7,413 nt of DNA from Deltaproteobacteria bacterium (GTDB lineage Bacteria > Desulfobacterota > Syntrophia > Syntrophales > UBA2185). The position numbers and the translations under genes are program-made. A model generated the notes under the pieces. It saw nothing but the letters and a program-made list of their open reading frames with translations, was not told where the DNA came from and ran no database searches. Positions 1 to 5,521 of the stretch are shown here, piece by piece; positions within the stretch are counted from its first letter, which is position 1; every line of letters starts with the position of its first letter. Where the stretch lies: positions 1-7,413 of the forward strand of contig JAPLJQ010000215.1 in NCBI GenBank assembly GCA_026388495.1, written 5' to 3'.

Positions 1-2
1 CA

Positions 3-1499
3 TCACCACCTGCCGTCGGGTGTTTTCCGGAACCAGTTCACGTAAAAGATCCTGGGAAGCTTGCTCTCATCGGACTTCTTGCCCGTTTCGATCCAGTGCG
101 CAAAATAATCACCCATGTGATAGCCGCAAAAGGGAAGCATGGCAAAGGGGTCTCTGCGCAAATCGCCGACGGTTCCGGCCGCCGCCGCCGTTTTTTCTGA
201 ACTGGCGATTGAACCCATGAAGGTTCCATGTTGCCAGTTAAATGCTTCATGAACCAAAGGAACGATGTTGGCGCGGCGTCCGCCAAAGAGAAAAGCGGAT
301 ACGGGCACGCCTTTCGGGTCCTCCCAGGAAGAATCTATGACAGGACACTGACCTGCCGGAGCTGTGAAGCGTGCATTGGGATGAGCGGCAAGACGGCCGC
401 AGCCGGGCGTCCATGGCTGGCCTTTCCAGTCGATGAGTTTTTCAGGTTCTTGTTGCGTCATCAGTTCCCACCACACATCGCCGTCAGGCGTTAAGGCAAC
501 ATTGGTAAATATGGATTTTTGTGTCATGCTCAGCATGGCGTTTGCATTGGATTCCATCGATGTTCCCGGTGCGACGCCGAAAAAGCCATACTCGGGATTA
601 ATGGCGTAAAGCCTTCGATCTTCACCGAATTTCATCCATGCAATGTCGTCACCGACACATTCCGCCTTCCATCCGGGGATGGCGGGTATCAGCATGGCAA
701 GGTTGGTTTTGCCGCATGCGCTTGGAAAGGCGCCGGTTATATATTTCTTTACGCCGGCAGGAGAGGTGAGACCCAATATCAGCATGTGTTCAGCCAGCCA
801 GCCCTGATCGCGTGCCATAACCGAGGCGATGCGGAGTGAAAAACACTTTTTGCCGAGGAGCGCGTTCCCTCCATAACCGCTTCCGAATGACCAGATGGTT
901 CTCTCCTCGGGGAAATGGACGATATATTTATGATCATTGTTGCAGGGCCACGGCACATCTTTCTGACCCGGCAAAAGAGGCATGCCGACCGAATGCAGAC
1001 AGGGAACAAAATCACCGGCCGGTCCGAGGACATCGAGCACCGCCTTTCCCATGCGCGTCATAATTCTCATGCTGCAAACAACGTAGGGAGAGTCGGTAAT
1101 TTCAATACCGATATGGGCGATATTGGACCCTAAAGGCCCCATACTGAAGGGAATCACATACATGGTCCTTCCCTTCATGGAACCGTCGTAATGGGCTGAG
1201 AGGGTTTTTTTCATTTCCACGGGATCGCACCAGTTATTTGTCGGCCCTGCGTCTTCTTTCTTTATGGAACAGATGAACGTCCTGTCTTCCACGCGGGCCA
1301 CATCGGCGGGATCAGACCTGCAAAGATAACTGCCGGGCCTCTTTTCATCATTGAGCTTGATAAATGTGCCGGACTTCAGCATCACTTCGCACAAATCATC
1401 GTATTCATTCTGCGATCCATCACACCAGTGAATATGATCCGGCTTGCACATGCGGGCCATTTCATCTACCCATTTCATAAGCTTTTGATTTGACGTCAT
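3..1499 (-). CDS. pckG: Phosphoenolpyruvate carboxykinase (GTP), ended early by an in-frame TGA near the window edge
   Basis: Converts oxaloacetate + GTP to PEP + CO2 + GDP in the cytosol (gluconeogenesis or anaplerosis). The start is ATG at 1497-1499, preceded by AAAGGA (1505-1510) at 5 nt spacing; the open frame runs upstream to 1616 but has no comparable RBS. The 498 visible residues hold the GTP-PEPCK signatures: GYGGN and GKKC (208-219), H238 in AEHM, the kinase-1a loop PSACGKTN (259-266, hyperreactive-type Cys262), kinase-2 GDD (283-285), FGVAPGTS (307-314), R377 in NARF, and FGGRR (405-409). By remembered alignment to rat PEPCK, K218, H238 and D285 are the Mn ligands. The frame stops at TGA (3-5) right after NWFRKTPDGRW, where the family continues L-WPGFGEN and runs about 100 residues further. 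W489 and F490 of the guanine pocket are present, but the following Phe and Asn are missing. The protein is either truncated or the TGA is a sequence error; only two bases lie beyond it. Family identity is certain, functionality is not. Confidence 0.95.
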   Translation of the reverse strand: MTSNQKLMKWVDEMARMCKPDHIHWCDGSQNEYDDLCEVMLKSGTFIKLNDEKRPGSYLCRSDPADVARVEDRTFICSIKKEDAGPTNNWCDPVEMKKTLSAHYDGSMKGRTMYVIPFSMGPLGSNIAHIGIEITDSPYVVCSMRIMTRMGKAVLDVLGPAGDFVPCLHSVGMPLLPGQKDVPWPCNNDHKYIVHFPEERTIWSFGSGYGGNALLGKKCFSLRIASVMARDQGWLAEHMLILGLTSPAGVKKYITGAFPSACGKTNLAMLIPAIPGWKAECVGDDIAWMKFGEDRRLYAINPEYGFFGVAPGTSMESNANAMLSMTQKSIFTNVALTPDGDVWWELMTQQEPEKLIDWKGQPWTPGCGRLAAHPNARFTAPAGQCPVIDSSWEDPKGVPVSAFLFGGRRANIVPLVHEAFNWQHGTFMGSIASSEKTAAAAGTVGDLRRDPFAMLPFCGYHMGDYFAHWIETGKKSDESKLPRIFYVNWFRKTPDGRW

Positions 1500-1533
1500 A
1501 ACTATCCTTTCTTCAGGAATATTTAGTGAATGG

Positions 1534-1692
1534 TCATCCCTCCAGAAGTCCGAGCACAACCGGCAGGAGCTGTTTCTTTCTTGATACGACCCCGTCCGTG
1601 TGCAGACTTCCATCATTCAGGCGTGAATAGGGTAGGGCGGCGGCTTCCAGTATCTGATGGCCGAAGGACTGGATTGTTTCCCCTGCAAGCAT
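1534..1692 (-). CDS. Doubtful 52-codon ORF inside the pckG leader
   Basis: Open frame from ATG at 1690-1692 to TGA at 1534-1536, ending 34 nt before the pckG start. A longer version could begin at GTG 1714-1716, just downstream of the inferred transcript start. I do not recognise the product. It has no obvious signal peptide, membrane segment or motif, and its codons look moderately protein-like. No Shine-Dalgarno sequence precedes either start, which argues against efficient translation. It could be a leader peptide, a degraded gene remnant or a chance frame. It also covers both inverted repeats, so the structure and the reading frame are competing explanations of the same stretch. Confidence 0.15.
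   Translation of the reverse strand: MLAGETIQSFGHQILEAAALPYSRLNDGSLHTDGVVSRKKQLLPVVLGLLEG
1545..1610 (-). repeat. Inverted repeat in the pckG leader, two-part stem
   Basis: GAAGTC (1545-1550) is complementary to GACTTC (1605-1610), and inside it GCACA (1554-1558) is complementary to TGTGC (1599-1603). In RNA this would be a 6-bp stem, a small asymmetric bulge (3 nt against 1) and a 5-bp stem closing a loop of about 40 nt. It ends 46 nt upstream of the pckG start codon. Stability was not computed, and two short complementary pairs at this distance can arise by chance. Confidence 0.35.
1646..1673 (-). repeat. Small hairpin in the pckG leader
   Basis: TCCAGT (1646-1651) is complementary to ACTGGA (1668-1673), giving a 6-bp stem with a 16-nt loop. 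No T-run follows it on either strand, so it is not a terminator. It may be part of a larger leader fold together with the 1545-1610 repeat. Confidence 0.3.
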
Positions 1693-1743
1693 CACACTGC
1701 GAACTAAAGCCCACACTGCAAGCGGCTGTTTTTAAGATTAGTG

Positions 1744-1772
1744 AGTATAAAGAAGAGGGGATAACGTGTCAA
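1744..1772 (-). promoter_or_regulatory. Near-consensus sigma-70 promoter for pckG
   Basis: On the minus strand a perfect -35 TTGACA (1772 to 1767) and a -10 TATACT (1749 to 1744, five of six consensus bases) are separated by exactly 17 nt (1750-1766). It faces pckG, with no other gene between. Expected transcription start is about 1737-1738. This is the strongest promoter seen in the window, and it means the leader is long rather than the promoter sitting next to the ATG. Confidence 0.8.
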
Positions 1773-1796
1773 GAGGAAAAGCTTCGAACGATGCTT

Positions 1797-1805
1797 TGAT
1801 AAAAT
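1797..1805 (+). promoter_or_regulatory. Candidate extended -10 promoter for the EIIA-led gene block
   Basis: TG (1797-1798), one base, then TAAAAT (1800-1805) forms an extended -10 element with five of six -10 bases correct. No good -35 lies 17 nt upstream, which extended -10 promoters can tolerate. It would start transcription near 1812, leaving a leader of about 60 nt before the EIIA start at 1871. Confidence 0.35.
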
Positions 1806-1806
1806 C

Positions 1807-1835
1807 TTGACAATTGAAAAGTGATCAATTAGCGT
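1807..1835 (+). promoter_or_regulatory. Candidate -35/-10 pair with a palindrome in the spacer
   Basis: A perfect TTGACA (1807-1812) is followed after 17 nt by TAGCGT (1830-1835), only three of six -10 bases, so basal strength should be low. AATTG (1812-1816) and CAATT (1826-1830) form an inverted repeat with a 9-nt centre spanning nearly all of the spacer, the usual place for an operator. Such a short, A/T-rich palindrome could be chance. It competes with the extended -10 at 1797-1805 as the promoter of the rightward genes. Confidence 0.35.
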
Positions 1836-1857
1836 GCTACGGTAAGAAGAGACAATT

Positions 1858-1863
1858 AAGGAG
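1858..1863 (+). promoter_or_regulatory. Ribosome binding site that decides the EIIA start
   Basis: AAGGAG lies 7 nt before ATG 1871 but only 1 nt before the alternative in-frame ATG at 1865. Optimal spacing therefore selects 1871, which also places the family's beta-1 strand and active-site His at the usual distance from the N-terminus. Confidence 0.8.
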
Positions 1864-1870
1864 AATGACC

Positions 1871-2281
1871 ATGATCGGCGTACTGATAACAACCCATGGA
1901 AAACTTGGATGCGAATTGATCCGGGCTGCAGAATTAATAAAAGGCAGTTTAAAGGGTGTCAGCCATGTTTCGGTAGATCAGACCAAAGGGGTTGAAGATT
2001 TAAAGAAAGAAATCAGTTCGGCCATTAAGAAACTCGAACAGGGTCAGGGAGTCTTGATACTAACGGATCTTTTCGGAGGTACTCCGTCAAATATTACTCT
2101 TTCCTTTTTGAAAGAAGGAAAGTTAGAGGTTCTCACGGGTGTCAATCTGCCTATGCTCCTGAAAGTTTCTGATTCGAGGGAAGGAATGAAACTGAATGAA
2201 TTCGCCTCCTATTTAAAAGAATATGGCAAGAAGAATATTTATCTCGCCAGTGAGCTTTTAAATAAAAAAGTGAACGGATAA
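1871..2281 (+). CDS. PTS EIIA component, mannose family, stand-alone
   Basis: A cytosolic 136-residue phosphoacceptor of the EIIA(Man) fold. In complete systems it takes phosphate from HPr on a histidine and gives it to EIIB during sugar uptake. The N-terminal beta strand leads to THGKLG, with the phosphorylatable His at residue 9 (His10 in E. coli ManX). The second signature, DLFGGTPSN, lies at 66-74, and Asp66 corresponds to the conserved active-site Asp67. Length matches a single EIIA domain, with no fused EIIB. No EIIB, EIIC, EIID, HPr or EI gene is in the window. Many Desulfobacterota keep such incomplete PTS parts for regulation, so a signalling role is more likely than transport (inference). 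It is the first of the rightward genes and diverges from pckG. Its codons are more A/T-rich than those of pckG. Confidence 0.9.
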   Translation: MIGVLITTHGKLGCELIRAAELIKGSLKGVSHVSVDQTKGVEDLKKEISSAIKKLEQGQGVLILTDLFGGTPSNITLSFLKEGKLEVLTGVNLPMLLKVSDSREGMKLNEFASYLKEYGKKNIYLASELLNKKVNG

Positions 2282-2331
2282 AATCAATCCTTCTGCTCCT
2301 TCGTTAGGACATATTCATCAAACCATTCGTC

Positions 2332-2826
2332 ATGCATCATCAAACCGTTGAGATATCTTTCATGGTCACAGGGGATCTGGACGAAATCATATCAATCGAA
2401 AACGCCTCATTTTCAACGCCATGGTCCCAAAATATGTTTCTTCAGGAACTGCAATTAAAAATGTCCCGTAATTTCGTCGCAAAAATTGAAATGAATCAAA
2501 CCAAAGAAATTGCGGGATATATGACCTGCTGGGTCGTCGCCGGAGAAATGCATATCCAGAGAATTGCGACAAGAAAAGATGTGAGAAGATTCGGAATCGC
2601 TTCTAAACTGATGGAAGAGATGATTCGTCATTCAACTGAAGACGGATGCACCTTGAGCACTCTTGAAGTTGGCAGGTCGAATGAAGGCGCCATAAAGTTT
2701 TATGAAAAATTCGGTTTTTCCATTCAGGGCGTGAGGCCTTTGTATTATGAGGAAAGGGGCGAAGATGCTCTCCTTATGGGGGCAGACCTTACGGAATGCA
2801 AAAAGTTGATATGCCATGAACCGTAA
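2332..2826 (+). CDS. rimI: Ribosomal-protein-alanine N-acetyltransferase (RimI-type GNAT)
   Basis: Transfers an acetyl group from acetyl-CoA to the N-terminal alanine of a ribosomal protein (S18 in E. coli). The 164-residue GNAT protein shows the family pattern throughout: DLDEIISIENASFSTPWS near the N-terminus (15-32), the acetyl-CoA pyrophosphate loop RRFGIA (85-90, R/Q-x-x-G-x-A), then LEV..SNEGAIKFYEKFGF (111-129) and YY..RGEDALLM (138-149). Glu112 and Tyr124 match the catalytic Glu103 and Tyr115 of E. coli RimI by alignment from memory. ATG 2332 is the only in-frame start after the upstream TAG and is needed for the first beta strand, though its RBS is poor; ATG 2362 would remove that strand. 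The C-terminal tail is slightly longer than usual and overlaps pyrK by 11 nt. TsaB/TsaE, frequent neighbours of rimI, are absent. Confidence 0.9.
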   Translation: MHHQTVEISFMVTGDLDEIISIENASFSTPWSQNMFLQELQLKMSRNFVAKIEMNQTKEIAGYMTCWVVAGEMHIQRIATRKDVRRFGIASKLMEEMIRHSTEDGCTLSTLEVGRSNEGAIKFYEKFGFSIQGVRPLYYEERGEDALLMGADLTECKKLICHEP

Positions 2827-3640
2827 CAAATTTTTCATTGACGGGAAGATTGCTGTCAACCGGCGACTGATCAACGAACACTACCTCATGACGGTGGTCA
2901 TATCCGATAATTTCCCAAAGCCTCTGCCCGGTCAGTTTATCATGGTGAGACTGAAGGGGCGGCATGAGCCATTTCTCAGCAGGCCTTTCAGCGTTTATCA
3001 GTATAATCATCAGGATGACAAGGTATTTATACAGATTCTATACAGGATCGCTGGTAAGGGGACGCGTATTCTGTCAGAGCTCAAACGGGGCGTAATTCTT
3101 GAAATATCCGGTTTCCATGGCCATCCTTTCGATATCCTGCCCCATGCTTCCAATGTGATTTTAATAGCAGGGGGTGTGGGTGTCTCTCCGATTTCATATC
3201 TGGCATCGCATTACAAAGACAATATACATAATACTGACATGAGACTATCATGTTATCTCGGAGCCAAATCGGCGAAGCACCTTTTGGGAGTTGAAACGCT
3301 CGAAATGTCCTGCTCTTCCGTAGAAATCAGTACAGATGACGGAAGTTCCGGTTATCATGGCATGGTTACGGAATCATTTGCCTGTAACGTGGCAGCCTAT
3401 CGTCCGGATCAGTCCTTTATCTATGCATGTGGCCCGGCATCAATGCTGAAACGGATATCAGAGATTTTATGTGACTATCCCATTCCGTGCCAGGTATTGC
3501 TTGAGCAGCGCATGGCCTGTGGTTTCGGAGCGTGCCTTGGCTGCACCGTCGAGGTAAATGGAGCGGGGGAAATGAAGCGATATGTGCGGGTCTGCACAGA
3601 AGGTCCCGTTTTTAATATCCATGATGTTATCTGGGAATGA
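2816..3640 (+). CDS. pyrK: Dihydroorotate dehydrogenase electron-transfer subunit (FAD, [2Fe-2S])
   Basis: Cytosolic partner of type 1B PyrD. It passes electrons from the PyrD FMN through a [2Fe-2S] cluster and FAD to NAD+. In 274 residues it has a ferredoxin-reductase-like FAD barrel with RPFSV (56-60), an NAD-binding segment IAGGVGVSPI (117-126), CGP (205-207), and a complete cluster motif C235-x4-C240-x2-C243-x16-C260. All four Cys are present, so the cluster should form. ATG 2816 overlaps the end of rimI by 11 nt with no strong Shine-Dalgarno sequence, which suggests translational coupling to rimI. The gene is followed after 36 nt by pyrD, as expected for the heterotetramer. It is somewhat longer at the N-terminus than minimal PyrK, but the alignment-relevant part begins within the first 15 residues. 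Confidence 0.95.
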   Translation: MNRNKFFIDGKIAVNRRLINEHYLMTVVISDNFPKPLPGQFIMVRLKGRHEPFLSRPFSVYQYNHQDDKVFIQILYRIAGKGTRILSELKRGVILEISGFHGHPFDILPHASNVILIAGGVGVSPISYLASHYKDNIHNTDMRLSCYLGAKSAKHLLGVETLEMSCSSVEISTDDGSSGYHGMVTESFACNVAAYRPDQSFIYACGPASMLKRISEILCDYPIPCQVLLEQRMACGFGACLGCTVEVNGAGEMKRYVRVCTEGPVFNIHDVIWE

Positions 3641-3676
3641 TCATGGACGGGCAGATTGACCAATGGAATGTTTAGA

Positions 3677-4627
3677 ATGATGACTCCACAAAATCATGAT
3701 ACGCCGAATATGTCGGTCGATATCGGCGGGCTTTTGTTGAAAAATCCCGTCATGACGGCGTCGGGAACCTTCGGCTACGGTGAGGAATACGCTTGTTATG
3801 TTGATATCAACCGTCTCGGAGCCGTGGTTGTAAAAGGAGTGTCCCTGAATCCACGGCAGGGCAATCCGGCACCGAGAATCATGGAAACACCTTTTGGCAT
3901 GATAAATTCCATCGGTTTGCAAAATCCCGGCGTCAAAGCATTTGTTACAGATAAACTGCCATTTCTAAAACAGTTTGACGTTGTCGTGATTGTCAACATC
4001 TTTGGTGAAACCGTCGATGAATACATGCGTGTTGCCGATACGCTGACTCAAGCGGATGGCATTCATGCCCTTGAAGTCAACATATCCTGCCCTAATGTGG
4101 AAAAGGGCGGCATGTGCTTCGGCACGGATCCCGAAATAGCCCGTGACGTAACACAAAGGGTTAAATCGGTTACACACCTTCCCGTGATCGTCAAGCTCTC
4201 GCCAAATGTGACGGATATCGGCGAGATTGCGGAAAGCGTTCAGGCGGGGGGAGCTGACGCGATTTCCCTCATTAATACCATATCCGGAATGTCAGTGGAT
4301 ATCGAAAATAGAAGGCCGCATTTACAAAGGGTTACCGGTGGACTATCAGGACCCGCCATAAAGCCGGTGGCGCTGAAGATGGTCCGGGATGTTGTAAAAA
4401 GGGTTTCCGTTCCCGTGATCGGCGTCGGAGGCATCATGAACGCATCGGACGCGCTCGAATTTCTGATCGTCGGAGCAAAAGCCGTCCAGGTCGGCACGGC
4501 AAATTTCATCAATCCCCGTGCGACCATGGATATCATCGACGGCATTGAAGAATATATGATGCGACATCAGATGCAAGACATACGGGAATTGATCGGAACA
4601 CTCAATGAAGGGGAGGGTTTATGTTAA
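3677..4627 (+). CDS. pyrD: Dihydroorotate dehydrogenase, catalytic subunit (class 1B)
   Basis: FMN-dependent oxidation of dihydroorotate to orotate, the fourth step of UMP synthesis, in complex with PyrK. The TIM-barrel motifs appear in order (numbered from ATG 3677): NPVMTASGTFGYG (23-35), VVKGVSL (51-57), NSIGLQNPG (77-85), NISCPN (135-140) with the class 1 catalytic Cys138, VKLSPN (172-177), NTISG (200-204), GGLSGPAIKP (221-230), IGVGGI (248-253) and VQVGTA (271-276). A catalytic Cys rather than Ser, plus adjacent pyrK, gives class 1B. The start is uncertain: TTG 3656, ATG 3668, 3677 and 3680 are all in frame. I chose 3677 because GGA (3665-3667) lies 9 nt before it and family members start shortly before the MSV-I-G strand. 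The 3' end overlaps the next gene by 7 nt. Confidence 0.95.
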   Translation: MMTPQNHDTPNMSVDIGGLLLKNPVMTASGTFGYGEEYACYVDINRLGAVVVKGVSLNPRQGNPAPRIMETPFGMINSIGLQNPGVKAFVTDKLPFLKQFDVVVIVNIFGETVDEYMRVADTLTQADGIHALEVNISCPNVEKGGMCFGTDPEIARDVTQRVKSVTHLPVIVKLSPNVTDIGEIAESVQAGGADAISLINTISGMSVDIENRRPHLQRVTGGLSGPAIKPVALKMVRDVVKRVSVPVIGVGGIMNASDALEFLIVGAKAVQVGTANFINPRATMDIIDGIEEYMMRHQMQDIRELIGTLNEGEGLC

Positions 4628-5514
4628 GGATTTTCATTTCAACCATCATGGTAATCTTCTGGGTTTCAAACCTCTATGCCGCACAGTCAACGATTATGAA
4701 CGCTGAAGGTTATGCGTGCATGGGCGAAGACAAGTCTCGAAAGCAGACAGAAGATGCCGCCATGGCGGATGCAAAGAAGAAGGCCGTCGAGGATGCCGTC
4801 ACATACGTGAGCAGTGTCACGAAAGTGGAAGACTATGCGATCGTGCAGGATATCATCAATGCCTATTCAAAGGCCGGCGTTAAAATCCTTGAGAAGAAAA
4901 GCTTCTGGTACAAGGATGAGCGTTCCGGGGATTGCCATAAGGTGCAAATCAAAGCGGAGGTTCTTCCTGACGAGGCGGCCATCAAGGAGGCGGCAACAAA
5001 AAAACCGGCGTCGGATAATCCCGTATTGCCGTTGCAGGTGAGCCTCTGGACAGATAAAAAAGATTACGGAAGCGGCGATAAAATCAAGATTTATCTCAAG
5101 GGAAACAAGCCGTTTTACGCCCGTGTTCTACATAGAGACACCAAGGGAGGTCATATGCAGCTTCTTCCCAATCCATACAGAACGGAAAATTATTTTAACG
5201 GGGGCGTTATATACGAAATACCATCCGGCAATGATAAGTTTGAGCTTGAAGTCAGCCCCCCTTATGGCGATGAACAGATTATTCTCTATGCAAGCACGTC
5301 TCCCCTCGGAGATATCAATCTGAGGGCGGAAGGGGGCGTTTATCAGGTTAAAACAAGGGAAAGAGACATCGGCATCAAAACGCGAGGAGTGAAAATCAAG
5401 GGGACAGATGAAGATCCCTTTGCTAAAAAATCCATCGCCGTCACGGGAAAGAAGATCAAGCCTGAGGCGTCAGAATTTTTTGAGGAAAACCTGAAGATCC
5501 GGACAGGACAGTAA
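4621..5514 (+). CDS. Exported DUF4384-domain protein with an N-terminal FlgT/LPP20-like region
   Basis: Function unknown; likely periplasmic or outer-surface. Of 297 residues, 1-20 form a Sec signal peptide (hydrophobic core, YAA-Q cleavage site near 21). There is no lipobox Cys, so it is probably not a lipoprotein. Residues about 27-113 (from NAEGYACMGED, with a helix of repeated DAAMADAKKKAVEDAV type) resemble the N-terminal domain of FlgT/LPP20-like envelope proteins. Residues about 138-228 match DUF4384: a Y-x-S-GD-K-I-x-I core, then LLPNPY (181-186), an IPSG turn (200-203) and a PPYGDEQIILYAS strand (213-225). Cys33 and Cys105 could form a disulfide. The charged tail (about 243-297) looks flexible. 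ATG 4621 has a strong purine-rich RBS (4608-4617) inside the end of pyrD, which it overlaps by 7 nt. DUF4384 assignment is confident, the N-terminal domain less so. Confidence 0.85.
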   Translation: MLRIFISTIMVIFWVSNLYAAQSTIMNAEGYACMGEDKSRKQTEDAAMADAKKKAVEDAVTYVSSVTKVEDYAIVQDIINAYSKAGVKILEKKSFWYKDERSGDCHKVQIKAEVLPDEAAIKEAATKKPASDNPVLPLQVSLWTDKKDYGSGDKIKIYLKGNKPFYARVLHRDTKGGHMQLLPNPYRTENYFNGGVIYEIPSGNDKFELEVSPPYGDEQIILYASTSPLGDINLRAEGGVYQVKTRERDIGIKTRGVKIKGTDEDPFAKKSIAVTGKKIKPEASEFFEENLKIRTGQ

Positions 5515-5521
5515 AGAACAA

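Larger units (their letters stand above)
1500..1738 (-). other. Long 5' leader of pckG with inverted repeats
   Basis: If transcription starts about 6-7 nt after the TATACT box (near 1737-1738), the pckG mRNA has an untranslated leader of roughly 240 nt. It contains at least two inverted repeats (1545-1610 and 1646-1673) and an open frame of 52 codons from an ATG. I compared it by eye with common riboswitch cores and recognised none. A third, weaker 4-bp pairing (AGCC with GGCT, 1707-1728) lies near its 5' end. The length suggests post-transcriptional control of pckG, but that is inference. Confidence 0.45.

Noticed and set aside
3..5. TGA in pckG read as selenocysteine or as a reassigned Trp codon
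   Set aside because: TGA is used as the normal stop of pyrK and of the MBL-fold gene, the aligned family residue is a hydrophobic Leu/Met rather than Cys or Trp, and I know of no selenoprotein PEPCK.
1500..1616. N-terminal extension of pckG by 39 residues to an ATG at 1616
   Set aside because: The extension is unlike PEPCK N-termini, is Cys/Arg-rich, and lacks a ribosome binding site, whereas ATG 1499 has AAAGGA at 5 nt.
1707..1733. Intrinsic terminator on the plus strand (AGCC...GGCT followed by G and five T)
   Set aside because: The stem is only 4 bp with a 12-nt loop, and no gene on the plus strand ends upstream of it.
1814..1870. EIIA start at TTG 1814, adding 19 residues
   Set aside because: It lies within the promoter region and has no RBS. 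AAGGAG before ATG 1871 and the family's N-terminus support 1871.
4240..4545. 101-codon minus-strand frame opposite pyrD
   Set aside because: It lies wholly within well-supported pyrD, has no RBS or recognisable domain, and is explained by codon bias of the sense gene.
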